Made by a program: the position numbers and the translations under genes. The notes beneath the pieces were generated by a model. The model was not told where the DNA came from. It was given only the letters and a program-made list of their open reading frames with translations, and searched no databases. Shown here piece after piece: positions 4,962 through 5,780 of a stretch of DNA of 5,780 bases. The stretch is from positions 1 to 5,780 of the forward strand of contig JALWNJ010000136.1 of NCBI GenBank assembly GCA_026995955.1, given 5' to 3'. Within the stretch, counting starts at the first letter, position 1, and every line of letters begins with the position of its first letter. This stretch comes from Gammaproteobacteria bacterium (GTDB lineage: Bacteria > Pseudomonadota > Gammaproteobacteria > J044).

Positions 4962-5780
4962 ATGAAGATCCTGGTAGTGGGCGGCGGTGGCCGCGAACAC
5001 GCCCTGGCCTGGAAGATCGCCCGCTCGCCCATGGTGAGCAAGGTCTTCGTCGCCCCCGGCAACGCCGGAACCGCCCGCGAACCCGGCCTGGTCAATGTGG
5101 ACATCGGCGCCGAGGACATCCCCGCCCTGTTCCGCTTTGCCGAGGACGAGCGCATCGACCTCACCGTGGTCGGCCCCGAGGCACCTCTGGTGGCCGGCAT
5201 CGTCGATACCTTCCGCGACGGCGGCCTGAACATCTTCGGCCCCACCCGCGATGCCGCGCAACTGGAGGGCTCCAAGGCCTTCACCAAGGACTTCCTGCAG
5301 CGGCACAACATCCCCACCGCCCGCTACGGCGTGTTCACCGAGGTGGCCGAGGCGCTGGACTTCATCCACGACCATGGCGCGCCCATCGTGGTCAAGGCCG
5401 ACGGCCTGGCCGCCGGCAAGGGCGTCATCCTGGCGCAGACCATCGAGGAGGCCAATGCCGCGGTCAGGGACATGCTGGCCGGAAACGCCTTCGGTGAGGC
5501 CGGGCATCGCGTCGTCATCGAGGAATTCCTCACCGGCGAGGAGGCCAGCTTCATCTGCATGGTCGACGGCCGCAATGTGCTGCCCATGGCCACCTCGCAG
5601 GACCACAAGGCCCGCGACGAGGGCGACCGTGGCCCCAATACCGGCGGCATGGGCGCCTACTCGCCGGCCCCCGTCATCACCCCGGAAATCGAGCAACGCA
5701 TCCTGCGCGAGGTGATCGAGCCCACCGTCATCGGCATGGCCACCGAGGGCATGCCCTACACCGGCTCCCTCTATGCCGGC
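4962..5780 (+). CDS. purD: Phosphoribosylamine-glycine ligase (GAR synthetase), 3' end missing
   Basis: PurD joins glycine to 5-phosphoribosylamine with ATP to give glycinamide ribonucleotide, the second step of de novo purine synthesis, in the cytoplasm. The first 273 residues are present and open to the window edge; the family has about 420-430. The N-terminal domain shows VVGGGGREHALAWK (5-18), APGNAGTA (31-38) and VVGPEAPLVAGI (69-80). The ATP-grasp region begins with LEGSKAFTKDFL (101-112) and continues with the nucleotide-binding loop VVKADGLAAGKGV (143-155), VIEEFLTGEEAS (185-196), and the signature QDHKARDEGD plus GPNTGGMGAYSPAP (213-237). The ATG at 4962 follows AGGAG at 4950-4954 with good spacing and gives the canonical N-terminus. 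In many gammaproteobacteria purD follows purH, whereas here it follows can with its own promoter candidate. Confidence 0.98.
   Translation, partial: MKILVVGGGGREHALAWKIARSPMVSKVFVAPGNAGTAREPGLVNVDIGAEDIPALFRFAEDERIDLTVVGPEAPLVAGIVDTFRDGGLNIFGPTRDAAQLEGSKAFTKDFLQRHNIPTARYGVFTEVAEALDFIHDHGAPIVVKADGLAAGKGVILAQTIEEANAAVRDMLAGNAFGEAGHRVVIEEFLTGEEASFICMVDGRNVLPMATSQDHKARDEGDRGPNTGGMGAYSPAPVITPEIEQRILREVIEPTVIGMATEGMPYTGSLYAG

Noticed and set aside
4433..5317. Minus-strand open frame (294 codons) opposite can and purD
   Set aside because: It spans two well-supported + strand genes and the promoter between them, and has no recognisable motif.
1..5780. Apparent absence of CTAG
   Set aside because: CTAG is rare throughout Proteobacteria, so its scarcity here is not informative, unlike the missing ACGT.

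Overview
This is a GC-rich, gene-dense stretch of chromosome with the housekeeping genes, gene order and protein sequences of a Proteobacterium. The AmpD-AmpE pair and the E. coli-like L28, L33 and carbonic anhydrase sequences suggest a gamma- or betaproteobacterium. The periplasmic dihaem peroxidase suggests respiratory, c-type-cytochrome-based metabolism. No transposase, integrase, CRISPR array, tRNA or rRNA was seen, and nothing looks like a mobile island.

Layout from left to right. Bases 1-60 are the last codons of an unidentified + strand gene. Next come rpmB (L28, 158-393) and rpmG (L33, 405-560), which end at a strong hairpin terminator. As printed, rpmB carries a one-base deletion near base 293 that breaks an otherwise perfect 78-residue protein. 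After a short AT-rich promoter with a palindrome over its -10 comes a periplasmic dihaem cytochrome c peroxidase (689-1723). A terminator hairpin and a 14-bp palindrome separate it from a convergent minus-strand operon. That operon, read right to left, is a thioredoxin-like protein (4231-3860), ampD (3863-3297), ampE (3261-2383) and a histidine phosphatase (2380-1790). Its genes overlap or sit very close, so they are probably co-transcribed. The beta-carbonic anhydrase gene can (4268-4897) diverges from it across only 36 bp. The + strand gene purD (4962 onward) runs off the right edge.

How the genes work together. rpmB-rpmG supply two 50S subunit proteins. The peroxidase detoxifies periplasmic H2O2 using c-type cytochrome electrons. 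AmpD and AmpE belong to peptidoglycan recycling and beta-lactamase signalling. Carbonic anhydrase supplies bicarbonate, and PurD makes glycinamide ribonucleotide for purine synthesis.

I found no convincing undescribed multi-gene system. The two observations most worth checking are the rpmB frameshift and the complete absence of the palindrome ACGT from the window. The ACGT gap is accompanied by a matching codon choice before valine and suggests past or present restriction pressure.
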